The translations under genes and the position numbers were made by a program. Below are positions 15,910 through 24,753 of a stretch of DNA of 36,205 nt, piece by piece. The first letter of the stretch is position 1. Each line of letters begins with the position of its first letter. The notes beneath the pieces are model-generated. The model did no database searches, was not told the origin of the DNA, and saw only the letters and a list, made by a program, of their open reading frames with translations. The DNA is taken from NCBI GenBank assembly GCA_002368805.1, contig DFFH01000041.1:35228-71432 (forward strand), read 5' to 3'. This stretch comes from Mageeibacillus sp. UBA3781 (GTDB lineage Bacteria > Bacillota > Clostridia > Saccharofermentanales > Saccharofermentanaceae).

Positions 15910-17294
15910 GCAAACTTCTCGCTACATACAGGAATAAACAAAAGTCTTGTCTGCCCGATGCCAATAACATCATAGAGCTTCAGATCTGTCTCGGACTCAA
16001 TAAATGTGCCGTTAACAGAAACTTTTTTATCCGGATCACCTAACGAAACCGTATAACGGAAAGAATCACTGTAGTAATTAATGATCGCGTGCTGACTTCT
16101 GGATACGGAAATATCCCTGTACAAGGCGATCTCATAATTTTTCTGCCGTCCGATCACTGCTCTGGATTCCTGGAAAACATAGCTGGCGCCGGTCATCGGG
16201 CCATCGATGCAAACGAGGAAAGCACGGGCATGCACTCTCGGAAGATAATCCATTTCAGACTCGGTCAAAGCAACGGTCGCATTTGAATCGCGTGTCACCG
16301 GCTCTGCAAAAGAAGGAACAGCGGAAGGTGCCGGTGCAGAAACCGAAGGTTCACTTACTTCCTGGACCGGAGCAGGTTCAGACACAGCAGAAGGCTCGGA
16401 AACCGGTGCTTCATTAGAAACAGGTGCCGGTGTCGGGATCTGTGCAGCAGGTCCCGGATTTCCAGGCATCATTCCGGGAATCGGACCGCCCGGGAAACCA
16501 AAAGCTGCAAAAGCGCTTGCTTCCGCCGGCTGTCCGACAGGGGCTGATGCAGCATTATTCTCGGAAGGAATTGCAAAAGTCGCACCAACATCATTCGGGA
16601 TCGGTGTCGGATGCTCTTTAACACCAAGACCGGTAACTGCATAAGGTCTGTCCGGAGAAGACTCATAGAACTTCTCTTCGACCGCTATAGGAGATGGATG
16701 TTCAGTAACTCCAAGACCGGTTACCGGAATACTGACCTCAGGGAATGAAGGCGTATTCTCAACCGGTGCCTCTGCAGGCGCAAAGGAAGGCGCGGCTGCC
16801 GGCATCACAGGCGGAGTCTGAACAGGAATATTCATAGGAACTACCGGAGTTGCCGCAACAGGAGCCGCAACTGGTGTAACCGGAGCAACAGCGGCAGGAG
16901 CCGGAGAAGGCATGACCGGGGTTGCAGACGCAGGCGCAGCCATCGGGAACGGAGCAGGCTGAGGCGCAGTATAAGGAGCCGGAGAAGGCTGAGGTTGAGC
17001 AGCAACCGGCGTTACCGGCGGAAAATCAAGGGGTTCTTCTGCGATAGAAACAGTTTTATTCAGAGGTGCCGGATTAATATCGAATCCGTCGATGGCCACC
17101 GTTCTGCCGACTGCCGGTTCAGGTTCCATTCCGGCAATAGCTACCGTTTTACCGCAAGACGGTGTCGGGATCTGCATATTCGCAGGCGCTACCGGGGGAT
17201 TGACTGATTTCGGCTGATTGGAATACTGGCTGCAATAAGGGCAGCTCGCATATCTGTTTTCATCAAAGAAATGACCACGTTCACACTGTATCAT
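15903..17294 (-). CDS. FHA-domain scaffold protein with zinc ribbon and Pro/Ala-rich linker
   Basis: A 463-residue cytoplasmic protein. The N-terminus has a probable zinc site (C4, H8, C18, C21 in a GHFFDENRYASCPYC context). Then comes a long Pro/Ala/Val-rich linker with three copies of a TV-x-I motif around T50, T65 and T81, plus two copies of VTGLGVxEHPxPI (191-203 and 220-232). The C-terminal FHA domain (about 355-455) has GRQ (382-384), SRSQH (399-403) and VNGT (427-430), which should bind phosphothreonine. The start was set at the ATG at 17292-17294, because GAGG at 17304-17307 lies nine bases upstream. An ATG six bases earlier has only 3-base spacing, and a GTG at 17319-17321 has no ribosome site. 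It heads the signalling operon. Confidence 0.87.
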   Translation of the reverse strand: MIQCERGHFFDENRYASCPYCSQYSNQPKSVNPPVAPANMQIPTPSCGKTVAIAGMEPEPAVGRTVAIDGFDINPAPLNKTVSIAEEPLDFPPVTPVAAQPQPSPAPYTAPQPAPFPMAAPASATPVMPSPAPAAVAPVTPVAAPVAATPVVPMNIPVQTPPVMPAAAPSFAPAEAPVENTPSFPEVSIPVTGLGVTEHPSPIAVEEKFYESSPDRPYAVTGLGVKEHPTPIPNDVGATFAIPSENNAASAPVGQPAEASAFAAFGFPGGPIPGMMPGNPGPAAQIPTPAPVSNEAPVSEPSAVSEPAPVQEVSEPSVSAPAPSAVPSFAEPVTRDSNATVALTESEMDYLPRVHARAFLVCIDGPMTGASYVFQESRAVIGRQKNYEIALYRDISVSRSQHAIINYYSDSFRYTVSLGDPDKKVSVNGTFIESETDLKLYDVIGIGQTRLLFIPVCSEKFAW

Positions 17295-17324
17295 TCGCAT
17301 ACACCTCGCTAAGGATTTCACTCT

Positions 17325-17354
17325 ATTTTAGCGTATTTGAATATAAAAGTACAA
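17325..17354 (-). promoter_or_regulatory. Putative promoter of the phospho-signalling operon
   Basis: On the minus strand, TTGTAC (17349-17354) and TAAAAT (17325-17330) are 18 bases apart, in the only AT-rich gap (17322-17387) between the membrane-protein gene and the FHA gene. The -10 matches five of six bases, the -35 only three. It would allow the five signalling genes to be transcribed independently of trmFO and the membrane-protein gene. Confidence 0.5.
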
Positions 17355-17387
17355 TAAACTGATCAAAAAGATTCAATACATTACGAA

Positions 17388-18272
17388 TCAGTCATCTGCA
17401 TGGATGATCTTCTGAATCGCCCGCCATGTAAGGTATATCGATATATAACCGATAAATCCAAAGGAAAACAGAAGATACAAAAGCATGGCAATACCATAAC
17501 CGAGGGAACCGACAACAAACACAAGCATAAACGGCAAGAATCCGAAAAGAATTGCCTGAACTGCAAATACAAGAAGTGCAATCGGGAAGTTCTTCACCGC
17601 CATAATCGCCGCATTACGGTAAACGTCTTTAAAGGAAAGATCCACACATGCAATAAGTGGATAGACGAAAAGCTGCATACAGCTCCAGTAAGTAAGGATG
17701 CAGAAAAAGAATGATTTTGCCGCCATACCCATGGCTCCGCCGCTCATCGGACCATTCTGATAATAGCCGATATTAAAAAGCAGAACACATGTGACGATCA
17801 AAGAAAGGAACATCGCGCCAAGAGATTTCTTCCAGTTGTCCTTAAGCCCCTTCTTGATATCATCTTTAAAAGAATTTTCACCAATCAGAACGTTCTTATA
17901 ATAATAGCTAACCGCCGAGCACACCGGGCCATTGGCGACAAGATTAAAACCGCAGAGCATAAACGAAGCGATCATTGTCATAAGATAATACATATTATTG
18001 ACTGCTTCATCAGTAACCAGAGATTCGTCAACGAGTCCTGTTCCGATAATGTAATCCTTGAGCTTATCCGGCATGAACTGGGGGATGATCATCGGGAAAA
18101 GAAGCATAACCACGCACAGCGCCAATACGAAAATGATCATATTTCCTACAAGCAAAACGAAGTTTCCGGCAGATACTTTTCCGATATCACGACCGTAAGA
18201 GCGGAAAAAGCCTCTCTTTCTTTCTACTTTTTTCCAATCATCCGAATTCAGCTGCTGTTGATTCATTTCCAA
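17388..18272 (-). CDS. Multi-pass membrane protein, possibly YesL/DUF624-like
   Basis: A 294-residue integral membrane protein with a charged N-terminus (RKRGFFRSYGRDIGK) and five to six hydrophobic segments, at about 38-63, 91-111, 150-172, 184-208, 225-250 and 255-285. The arrangement resembles the YesL/DUF624 family of small bacterial membrane proteins, often linked to sugar transport, but I cannot confirm this by motif. The gene overlaps the end of trmFO by ten bases and lies about 95 bases before the FHA gene. It may belong to either the trmFO unit or the signalling unit. No catalytic motif is visible. Confidence 0.72.
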   Translation of the reverse strand: MEMNQQQLNSDDWKKVERKRGFFRSYGRDIGKVSAGNFVLLVGNMIIFVLALCVVMLLFPMIIPQFMPDKLKDYIIGTGLVDESLVTDEAVNNMYYLMTMIASFMLCGFNLVANGPVCSAVSYYYKNVLIGENSFKDDIKKGLKDNWKKSLGAMFLSLIVTCVLLFNIGYYQNGPMSGGAMGMAAKSFFFCILTYWSCMQLFVYPLIACVDLSFKDVYRNAAIMAVKNFPIALLVFAVQAILFGFLPFMLVFVVGSLGYGIAMLLYLLFSFGFIGYISIYLTWRAIQKIIHADD

Positions 18273-19594
18273 AGACTCTCCATTATTTTGCTGTTTTCAC
18301 AGACCTGCGCCAAGGCACGCTCCGCATAAGCAAGATTCTTCTCTTTCTTTTTGCCCTTCACCTTATAGCCCAAAGGAGCCACAAGTCCGAAATTCGCATT
18401 CATCGGAGCAAAATGACGTACACCGGGATCAGATATGTAGGATGCCATCGCACCGATCATCGTCTCCGCTGAAAAATGAACCGGGCTTTCTTTCCCAAGA
18501 GCCTGAAGTGCGGCATAATAGCCGGCAATATATCCGGAAGCTGTGGACTCGATATATCCCTCCACCCCGGTGATCTGGCCGGCAAAGAAGACATTTTTAT
18601 CATCCTTCATACGATAAGACGAGTCAAGAAGCTTCGGAGACTCGATATAGGTATTCCGGTGCATGACGCCATATCTCGAGAATTCCGCATTCTGAAGGCC
18701 GGGGATCATCTGAAATACTCTTTTCTGTTCCGGGAACTTCAATCTGGTTTGGAAACCCACGATATTATAAATAGATGCACTTCTGTCATCCTGACGGAGC
18801 TGGACACAGGCATACGGCTCTTCTCCTGTTCTGGGATCGATCAGGCCTACCGGTTTCAGAGGACCGAAACGCATCGTATCATAGCCTCGTTTAGCCATTG
18901 TCTCAATTGGCATACAGCCTTCAAAAACCGTCTCTTTATCAAATCCTTTGACATCGGCTAATTCAGCGGATACCAAAGCTTCATAGAACTTCTGGTATTC
19001 ATCCTCATTCATCGGACAGTTAAGATAATCATCTCCGCCCTTACCATATCGTGACATGGCAAAGCAGATACTTCTATCTATGCTAGCCTCTGTGACGATC
19101 GGAGCTGCCGCATCGAAAAAATGCATATCCTGATGTCCGATCTTGTCCATAATACTATCGTAGAGATCTCCATCGGTCAGAGGCCCTGTAGCAATGACAA
19201 CGATGCCATCCTCGGGAATACTGTGGATCTCATCATAGATAACTTCTATATTCGGATCATTCAGGATCTTCCTGGTGATGTATCCGGAAAACTCTTCACG
19301 ATCGACAGCAAGAGCACCACCTGCAGGAACCTGACTTTTGTCCGCTGATTCCATGATCAGTGAACCAAGGATGCGAAGTTCTTCTTTAAGAAGACCTACA
19401 CCATTTTCCAGCTGGTTGGAGCGAAGCGAATTACTGCAAACAAGTTCAGCAAATCCGTCACTGTGGTGAGCGGGACTCTTGCGGACAGGTTTCATCTCAT
19501 AAAGACGGACCTTCACTCCGAGACGTGAAGCCTGATATGCCGCCTCAGATCCGGCAAGGCCGGCGCCAATGATAGTAATTTGAGGCTGATCCAT
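18263..19594 (-). CDS. trmFO: Methylenetetrahydrofolate-tRNA-(uracil-5-)-methyltransferase
   Basis: A 443-residue FAD-dependent enzyme that makes ribothymidine at position 54 of the tRNA T loop with methylenetetrahydrofolate as carbon donor, the Gram-positive alternative to TrmA. The N-terminal FAD-binding motif GAGLAGSEAA (residues 10-19) is clear. AELVCSNSLRS carries the conserved cysteine near residue 53, and the C-terminal FAQITGVEGYIES-type segment is typical. It starts three bases after the topA stop. The topA-trmFO (gid) order is conserved in Firmicutes. Confidence 0.95.
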   Translation of the reverse strand: MDQPQITIIGAGLAGSEAAYQASRLGVKVRLYEMKPVRKSPAHHSDGFAELVCSNSLRSNQLENGVGLLKEELRILGSLIMESADKSQVPAGGALAVDREEFSGYITRKILNDPNIEVIYDEIHSIPEDGIVVIATGPLTDGDLYDSIMDKIGHQDMHFFDAAAPIVTEASIDRSICFAMSRYGKGGDDYLNCPMNEDEYQKFYEALVSAELADVKGFDKETVFEGCMPIETMAKRGYDTMRFGPLKPVGLIDPRTGEEPYACVQLRQDDRSASIYNIVGFQTRLKFPEQKRVFQMIPGLQNAEFSRYGVMHRNTYIESPKLLDSSYRMKDDKNVFFAGQITGVEGYIESTASGYIAGYYAALQALGKESPVHFSAETMIGAMASYISDPGVRHFAPMNANFGLVAPLGYKVKGKKKEKNLAYAERALAQVCENSKIMESLWK

Positions 19595-19597
19595 ATA

Positions 19598-21802
19598 TCA
19601 AGCCTCATTCGCATCTGAAGATGCTTTTTTACGGGACTTCTTCTCTTTTGGTGCCGGCTTTTCCTCGTCTTCCGACTTAGATGACTTTTTCGCTGTGTTC
19701 TTCGGGCATTCCGGATTTGCGCACTTCGGATAAGCGCGGCCACGGAATCTCTTCCAGACCATATAACTGCCGCAAGTATCGCACTTCTGGCCTTCTACCG
19801 GCAGATACCAGCTGATAAAGGAACAATCCGGATCTTTACCCTTCTTATCGCAGGTATAGAATACGCGTCCCTTATATTTGTTGGAACGGTGCGAAACAAG
19901 TCCGGAACCGCAAAGCGGGCAGGAACCCTTGACGGTTACTTCAACATTTCTGGTAAACTTGCACTCCGGGAAATGGGAGCAAGCGACAAACTGTCCGAAG
20001 CGTCCTTCCTTAATGATCAGATCTCCACCACACTCAGGGCACTTTTCTCCGGTCTGCTTTTCTTCCATCTTGACTTTGGAAACAGCAGATCCTGCTTTAA
20101 CGATCAGCTCATGGAATGGCGGATAGAATTCACTTAAGACCTTGACCCAGTCTTTCTTGCCGACTTCGATCTCATCGAGTTTTGACTCCATATCTGCGGT
20201 AAATGAAACATCAACGATCTCAGCGAAATTATCCGAAAGAAGCAGTGTAACCACTTTACCGAGATCTGTCGGATAGATGATCTTTCCCTTTTTATCGATA
20301 TAGTTTCTCTCAAGGATGGTCGAGATCGTCGGAGCATATGTGGAAGGACGCCCGATTCCCTTTTCTTCGAGAGTCTTGATCAATGTGGCTTCGGTAAATC
20401 TCGCCGGCGGCAGAGTAAACTTCTGCTCGGATTTGATATCCAGGAGTTTCAAAGACTGTCCGTCAGACAACTCCGGGAGTTTTGCCTTAACACTCTTATC
20501 ATCTTCGGCATTATCTTCCGCGATATCCGCATAAGCAGCGAGGAATCCCTGGAATTTAATGGTCTCACCCTGAGCACGGAAAACAGAGTTCTGACAGATA
20601 ACATCCAGCGACACTGTATCCACTTCAGCAGATGCCATCTGAGAAGCAAGGAAACGGTCCCAGATAAGCTTATATAATCTGTACTGATCCACGCTCAAAG
20701 AAGACTTGATAGATTCCGGATCCAGCTCAAAATGTGCCGGTCGGATCGCTTCGTGAGCATCCTGTGCGGAATTCTTATTCGAATACTTTCTCGGAGACTT
20801 CGGCAGATATTTCTCACCGTACTTCTCGGAAATCAGACGTCTTGCAGCTGTCATCGCCTCATCCGAAACACGAACAGAGTCTGTACGGATATAGGAAACA
20901 AGCGCAACCTGTCCCTGTCCTGAGATCTCAACGCCTTCGTAGAGCTGCTGTGCAACACTCATCGTTTTTCTCGATGTAAAGCTGATTCTTCTTGAGGCCT
21001 CCTGCTGGAGTGTACTGGTTGTGAAAGGAGCAAACGGCTGACGCATCTTTCTGCCCTTTTTCACTGTATCTACAATATACTGTCCGTCTTTGATCTTCGA
21101 AAGAAGACTATCTGTCTCTTCTTTACTGCTGATCTTTACTTTCTCGATCTTACCGTTTTTCTTTTCACCATGATATCTGGCTTTAAACGGGAAATCCGTA
21201 TCAAGAGGAGTCAGCTCCGCATTGATATTCCAGTATTCTTCCGGAACAAATGCTTCGATTTCCTTCTCTCTATCTACTACAAGCTTTGTTGCGACCGACT
21301 GTACACGGCCGGCAGATAATCCTTTTCTTACCTTACTCCAAAGAAGAGGACTCAGTTCATAACCTACGAGACGGTCCAGCACGCGGCGTGCCTGCTGTGC
21401 ATTAACAAGATCTATATCGATCTTTCTCGGGGACATGATCGCATTCTTGATCGCTTTTTCCGTGATCTCATTAAACGAGATACGGCAATCATCATTCAGA
21501 TCGATATTCAGAACCTTGGCAATATGCCAGGCAATAGCCTCTCCTTCGCGGTCAGGGTCCGTTGCGATATAGATACGGTCGGAAGAAGCTGCTAATTCTT
21601 TAAGTTCACGGATGACCTTCTCTTTTCCGCGCATATTGATGTACGTCGGTTTGAAATCGTGACGGACATCTACGCCCATAGTTGAAGATGGAAGATCACG
21701 TATATGACCTACCGATGCTGCGATCTTATATTCTTTTCCCAAGTATCTGCCGATAGTCTTGGCTTTCGCCGGAGACTCAACGATGACTAAGTTTTTGCTC
21801 AT
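19598..21802 (-). CDS. topA: DNA topoisomerase I
   Basis: A 734-residue type IA topoisomerase that relaxes negative supercoils. The TOPRIM domain opens with VIVESPAKAKTI and carries TDPDREGEAIAWH (about 80-92). The active-site tyrosine lies in SYIRTDS (about 303-309). Three C-terminal zinc ribbons of C-x2-C...C type (starting CPEC, CPLC and CDTC, about 575-705) precede a Lys/Ser-rich tail. The length is normal. A promoter with TTGACA at 17-base spacing overlaps the end of dprA, so topA can be transcribed separately from comM-dprA. Confidence 0.97.
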   Translation of the reverse strand: MSKNLVIVESPAKAKTIGRYLGKEYKIAASVGHIRDLPSSTMGVDVRHDFKPTYINMRGKEKVIRELKELAASSDRIYIATDPDREGEAIAWHIAKVLNIDLNDDCRISFNEITEKAIKNAIMSPRKIDIDLVNAQQARRVLDRLVGYELSPLLWSKVRKGLSAGRVQSVATKLVVDREKEIEAFVPEEYWNINAELTPLDTDFPFKARYHGEKKNGKIEKVKISSKEETDSLLSKIKDGQYIVDTVKKGRKMRQPFAPFTTSTLQQEASRRISFTSRKTMSVAQQLYEGVEISGQGQVALVSYIRTDSVRVSDEAMTAARRLISEKYGEKYLPKSPRKYSNKNSAQDAHEAIRPAHFELDPESIKSSLSVDQYRLYKLIWDRFLASQMASAEVDTVSLDVICQNSVFRAQGETIKFQGFLAAYADIAEDNAEDDKSVKAKLPELSDGQSLKLLDIKSEQKFTLPPARFTEATLIKTLEEKGIGRPSTYAPTISTILERNYIDKKGKIIYPTDLGKVVTLLLSDNFAEIVDVSFTADMESKLDEIEVGKKDWVKVLSEFYPPFHELIVKAGSAVSKVKMEEKQTGEKCPECGGDLIIKEGRFGQFVACSHFPECKFTRNVEVTVKGSCPLCGSGLVSHRSNKYKGRVFYTCDKKGKDPDCSFISWYLPVEGQKCDTCGSYMVWKRFRGRAYPKCANPECPKNTAKKSSKSEDEEKPAPKEKKSRKKASSDANEA

Positions 21803-21841
21803 GCCTGGTTATGCTCCCATAGATTATTGTGACTGTATTTA

Positions 21842-21870
21842 TATATAATTCATTAAAAGCGAATTGTCAA
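21842..21870 (-). promoter_or_regulatory. topA promoter overlapping the dprA 3' end
   Basis: On the minus strand, TTGACA (21865-21870, full consensus) and TATATA (21842-21847, four of six) are 17 bases apart. The -35 lies inside the last codons of dprA. The expected start is near 21835, about 33 bases before the topA ATG, which has a GGGAGC ribosome site. Confidence 0.68.
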
Positions 21871-23022
21871 AACATATTTTTGCCGCTCCTTGGTGATTTG
21901 ACCCTGAAGTTCCATTTTCCCAAGCTCCGATACAACCGTCCTATACGGAAGTCCGCTTTCTTCAATAATTTCCTCTACACTCATTTCGCATGAACTTAAT
22001 AGATCATATAAGATCCTGCGGACATCTTCTGAAGTAAGAAGTTCAGGAGTTTCTCTGACTTTCTTATCAAGTTTCCTGCGGTCATACTCATCCTTGATCT
22101 CCTCCAGTTCCCTGAAAAAGACGGCTTTTGCCAGGTAAGTCAGGACATCTTCAGGCTCTGTTGCCACCGATGCACCGTCTTTAAGCAAAGAGAGATTGCC
22201 TTGCGCGGTATCAGAATAAATAATACTCGGCACGGCAAACACCTCTCTTCCCTGAGTTGCCGCAAAGCTCGCTGTATGAAGTGTGCCGCTGTTCTTTCCG
22301 GCTTCTGTGATCAGAACACAGTCGGAAATTGCTGAAAGTATCCTGTTTCTCGCAGGAAAATACTGACGGATCGGCTCTGTTCCCGGAAGGAGCTCAGAAA
22401 TCAGAAGTCCTTCTTCCGCGATCCGGTTATACAGCTCATGATTCTCCTGCGGATAGATCTTGTCGAGTCCACATGGCATTACTGCGATCGTTTTCCCGTG
22501 ATTTGCAAGGCATGCCTCGTGCGCGCATGTATCCACGCCTCTTGCAAGACCACTGACGATCACAAGATCATGCTTGGAAAGAGTTCCCGAAAAATCCCTG
22601 GTTACCCTTCTGCCATATGCGGATGGTCTTCTTGTTCCGACAATGCATACGCGTGTCTTTCCTTTATCAAGAAGAGAGATGTCTCCTTTATAGAAAAGCA
22701 CCAGGGGCATATTCGTAAGATGCGACATATACTCGGGATATTCATCATCCAGCCGGTTCATGGAGCAGATCTTTCTTTTACTGACATATTCGACATACTC
22801 TTCGATCCGAAGATATGCGGGACTCTCTTTAAAATGCGACCATTTCTCCATCTGTGCGGATGTGATCCGATCAGAAGATATAAGTTCATCGCGGCGATCC
22901 CAGAACTCGCCTAATGATGCCAGTTTCTCCTCTGTTACAGCCTTTAGGATCTGTTTTCCGGTCATGATACGGTTTGCCATAAGAAGAGAGCAAAAGAGAT
23001 CTGTCCTAAGACGTTCATCCAA
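21853..23022 (-). CDS. dprA: DNA processing protein DprA
   Basis: A 389-residue DprA/Smf protein, which loads RecA onto incoming single-stranded DNA during natural transformation. The extended Rossmann fold is seen from VGTRRPSAYGRR (about 128-139) through VSGLARGVDTCAHEA, VMPCGLDKIYPQEN, FPARNRILSA and LITEAGKNSGTLHTA. An N-terminal helical domain and a C-terminal DprA winged helix (about 330-389, with SVEEIIEESGLPYRTV) frame it. The ATG follows a long GGAGGTGAT ribosome site. It sits between comM and topA, a common Firmicutes order. Confidence 0.95.
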   Translation of the reverse strand: MDERLRTDLFCSLLMANRIMTGKQILKAVTEEKLASLGEFWDRRDELISSDRITSAQMEKWSHFKESPAYLRIEEYVEYVSKRKICSMNRLDDEYPEYMSHLTNMPLVLFYKGDISLLDKGKTRVCIVGTRRPSAYGRRVTRDFSGTLSKHDLVIVSGLARGVDTCAHEACLANHGKTIAVMPCGLDKIYPQENHELYNRIAEEGLLISELLPGTEPIRQYFPARNRILSAISDCVLITEAGKNSGTLHTASFAATQGREVFAVPSIIYSDTAQGNLSLLKDGASVATEPEDVLTYLAKAVFFRELEEIKDEYDRRKLDKKVRETPELLTSEDVRRILYDLLSSCEMSVEEIIEESGLPYRTVVSELGKMELQGQITKERQKYVLTIRF

Positions 23023-23038
23023 TCAAATCACCTCCTTT

Positions 23039-24601
23039 TCAGATTTTCTTCTCGCCCCATTTCGGAAGACGGAAGGATACCGCTTCGATGATATGATCGC
23101 ATTTCACATCCCTATCACCATCCATATCCGCAATTGTCCTGGAAAGCCGGACCATCCTTTGAAGTCCCCGTACAGACAGTTGAAGCTGATGCGCCACCAT
23201 CGCGGCATATTCCATCTCTTTTTTTCCGAGGCGGAACAGATCACCGAGATTTCCTTCTCTGCACTCTCCGTTTCTTACCGGTAGAATACCTTCTTCTTTG
23301 CACCTGCTGTACTGCTTTTCCCATATCTCCCCTATCCTGGATCGCCAGGAATCACTCTCGGGTACATAATCACATTTCATCGTCTCCAGAAGTGATTCCT
23401 CCGTAATGTGATTCAGAGTACAGTAAATATCCATACGATCCAGAAGTGCGCCGCTGACTTTTCCCTGATACGACGAGATCATTGACGGAGAACAGGTACA
23501 CTCCGATGGGGACTCGAGCCATTTACCGCACCTGCAGGGATTCATGGCCGCCACCAGCATAAATCTTGCCGGAAAAAGATTTGTACAGTTATTTCTTGAT
23601 ACCTTCATTTCACCTGTCTCTATCGGAACACGGAGAAGATCAAGAACTTTAGGCGAAAACTCCGGAAGTTCATCAAGAAACAGTATTCCATTAAGGGCTC
23701 TGGAAATCTCTCCGGGGACGGCATTTCTTCCACCTCCGACCATGGCGGATGGCGTGCAGGTGTGATGCACATAGCGGAATGGCCGTTCTCTGGATATGAT
23801 ACTTTCCTTGGGCAGAACGGAAAGGGCACTCTCTACCCGGAGAAGATCGATCTTTTCCTTACGCGTCAGAGGTGGAAGGATCCCCTGAAGGATGCGCGCG
23901 GAGAGTGATTTTCCCGTACCGGGAGATCCGACCAGAAGAAGATTATGAAAGCCTGCGGCCGCAAGGGTGATCGCCCGAAGTGCTTCCGGCTGACCGCGCA
24001 AAGAGGAAATATCCACAGATGGTTCCGGGAAAGATTCTTCTATACTGTCATCTGAAAGAGTATCACCGAACGAACTATCCGCACCGGAAATGACGTTTAT
24101 CGCCCGGATCAGCGAGTCCACCCCGATAACATTGACACCTAAAAGACGTGCTTCTTCTCTGTCTTTCTCCGGGACGATACATGAGATTTGCTCATGATCT
24201 TCCAAAGCCAATAATCTCGATATGCTTCCGGGAACCGGACGCACCTCACCTGTAAGTGAAAGTTCCCCATAGATCACGATCTCTCCTATCCTGTTGTCCA
24301 CCTGTCCCGAGGCAAGAAGTATCGCCATGGCAATAGCCAGATCAAAGGAAGATCCGGATTTATGCAGATATGCCGGTGAAATGTTAACTAATAGACGCTG
24401 GTTCGGGAATGTATAACCGCAGGAACGGATACTTGCCCGGACTCTTTCTTTCGCCTCGCGTATGGATGAATCCCCCAGTCCGACGACCTCAAAGCTCGGA
24501 AGTCCCGGGAAGATCGAAGCTTCCACTTCAGCAACCATTCCTTCCAATCCGGAAAGATAGACCGTTCTGACCCTGGCATTATGGGATGAGACCACCGCCA
24601 T
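23039..24601 (-). CDS. comM: YifB/ComM-family Mg-chelatase-like AAA+ ATPase
   Basis: A 520-residue AAA+ protein. ComM acts as a hexameric branch-migration helicase in natural transformation. The N-terminal domain has the family pattern LEGMVAEVEA...GLPSFEVVGLGD (Lon-protease-like fold). Walker A is VGSPGTGKS (about residue 219). The GILFLDELPEF Walker B follows, then MNPCRCGKW and the C-terminal Mg-chelatase-related helical domain (about 425-515). A GAGGTGATT ribosome site precedes the ATG. It is the first gene of the comM-dprA-topA-trmFO run. Only these two competence-linked genes are in the window, so transformation ability cannot be concluded. Confidence 0.94.
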   Translation of the reverse strand: MAVVSSHNARVRTVYLSGLEGMVAEVEASIFPGLPSFEVVGLGDSSIREAKERVRASIRSCGYTFPNQRLLVNISPAYLHKSGSSFDLAIAMAILLASGQVDNRIGEIVIYGELSLTGEVRPVPGSISRLLALEDHEQISCIVPEKDREEARLLGVNVIGVDSLIRAINVISGADSSFGDTLSDDSIEESFPEPSVDISSLRGQPEALRAITLAAAGFHNLLLVGSPGTGKSLSARILQGILPPLTRKEKIDLLRVESALSVLPKESIISRERPFRYVHHTCTPSAMVGGGRNAVPGEISRALNGILFLDELPEFSPKVLDLLRVPIETGEMKVSRNNCTNLFPARFMLVAAMNPCRCGKWLESPSECTCSPSMISSYQGKVSGALLDRMDIYCTLNHITEESLLETMKCDYVPESDSWRSRIGEIWEKQYSRCKEEGILPVRNGECREGNLGDLFRLGKKEMEYAAMVAHQLQLSVRGLQRMVRLSRTIADMDGDRDVKCDHIIEAVSFRLPKWGEKKI

Positions 24602-24680
24602 ATAATCACCTCGCTTTCTATTGATTTACGACATTTTACGCTTTCGTCTTCTGTATATCTCGTGTTTTTTTCGACAAAAG

Positions 24681-24708
24681 ACGACAAAAGTGCGAAATGT
24701 GCTATAAT
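24681..24708 (+). promoter_or_regulatory. ychF promoter with extended -10
   Basis: TATAAT at 24703-24708 is preceded by TG at 24700-24701, giving the extended -10 pattern TGnTATAAT. A partial -35, ACGACA (24681-24686), lies 16 bases upstream. Initiation near 24715 leaves a leader of about 39 bases with a GAGGT ribosome site. Confidence 0.78.
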
Positions 24709-24753
24709 AGTGCCTTGTTAGTACAAAAACACGAACAGAATTGAGGTCATTTC

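Noticed and set aside
16599..17165. Pro/Ala-rich linker as a simple-repeat or CRISPR-like array
   Set aside because: The repetition is at the protein level, in frame with the FHA gene, and spacing is irregular; there is no DNA-level repeat-spacer pattern.
24602..24660. Promoter for comM
   Set aside because: A TAAAAT is present on the minus strand but no acceptable -35 was found at 16-18 bases, so the promoter was not called.
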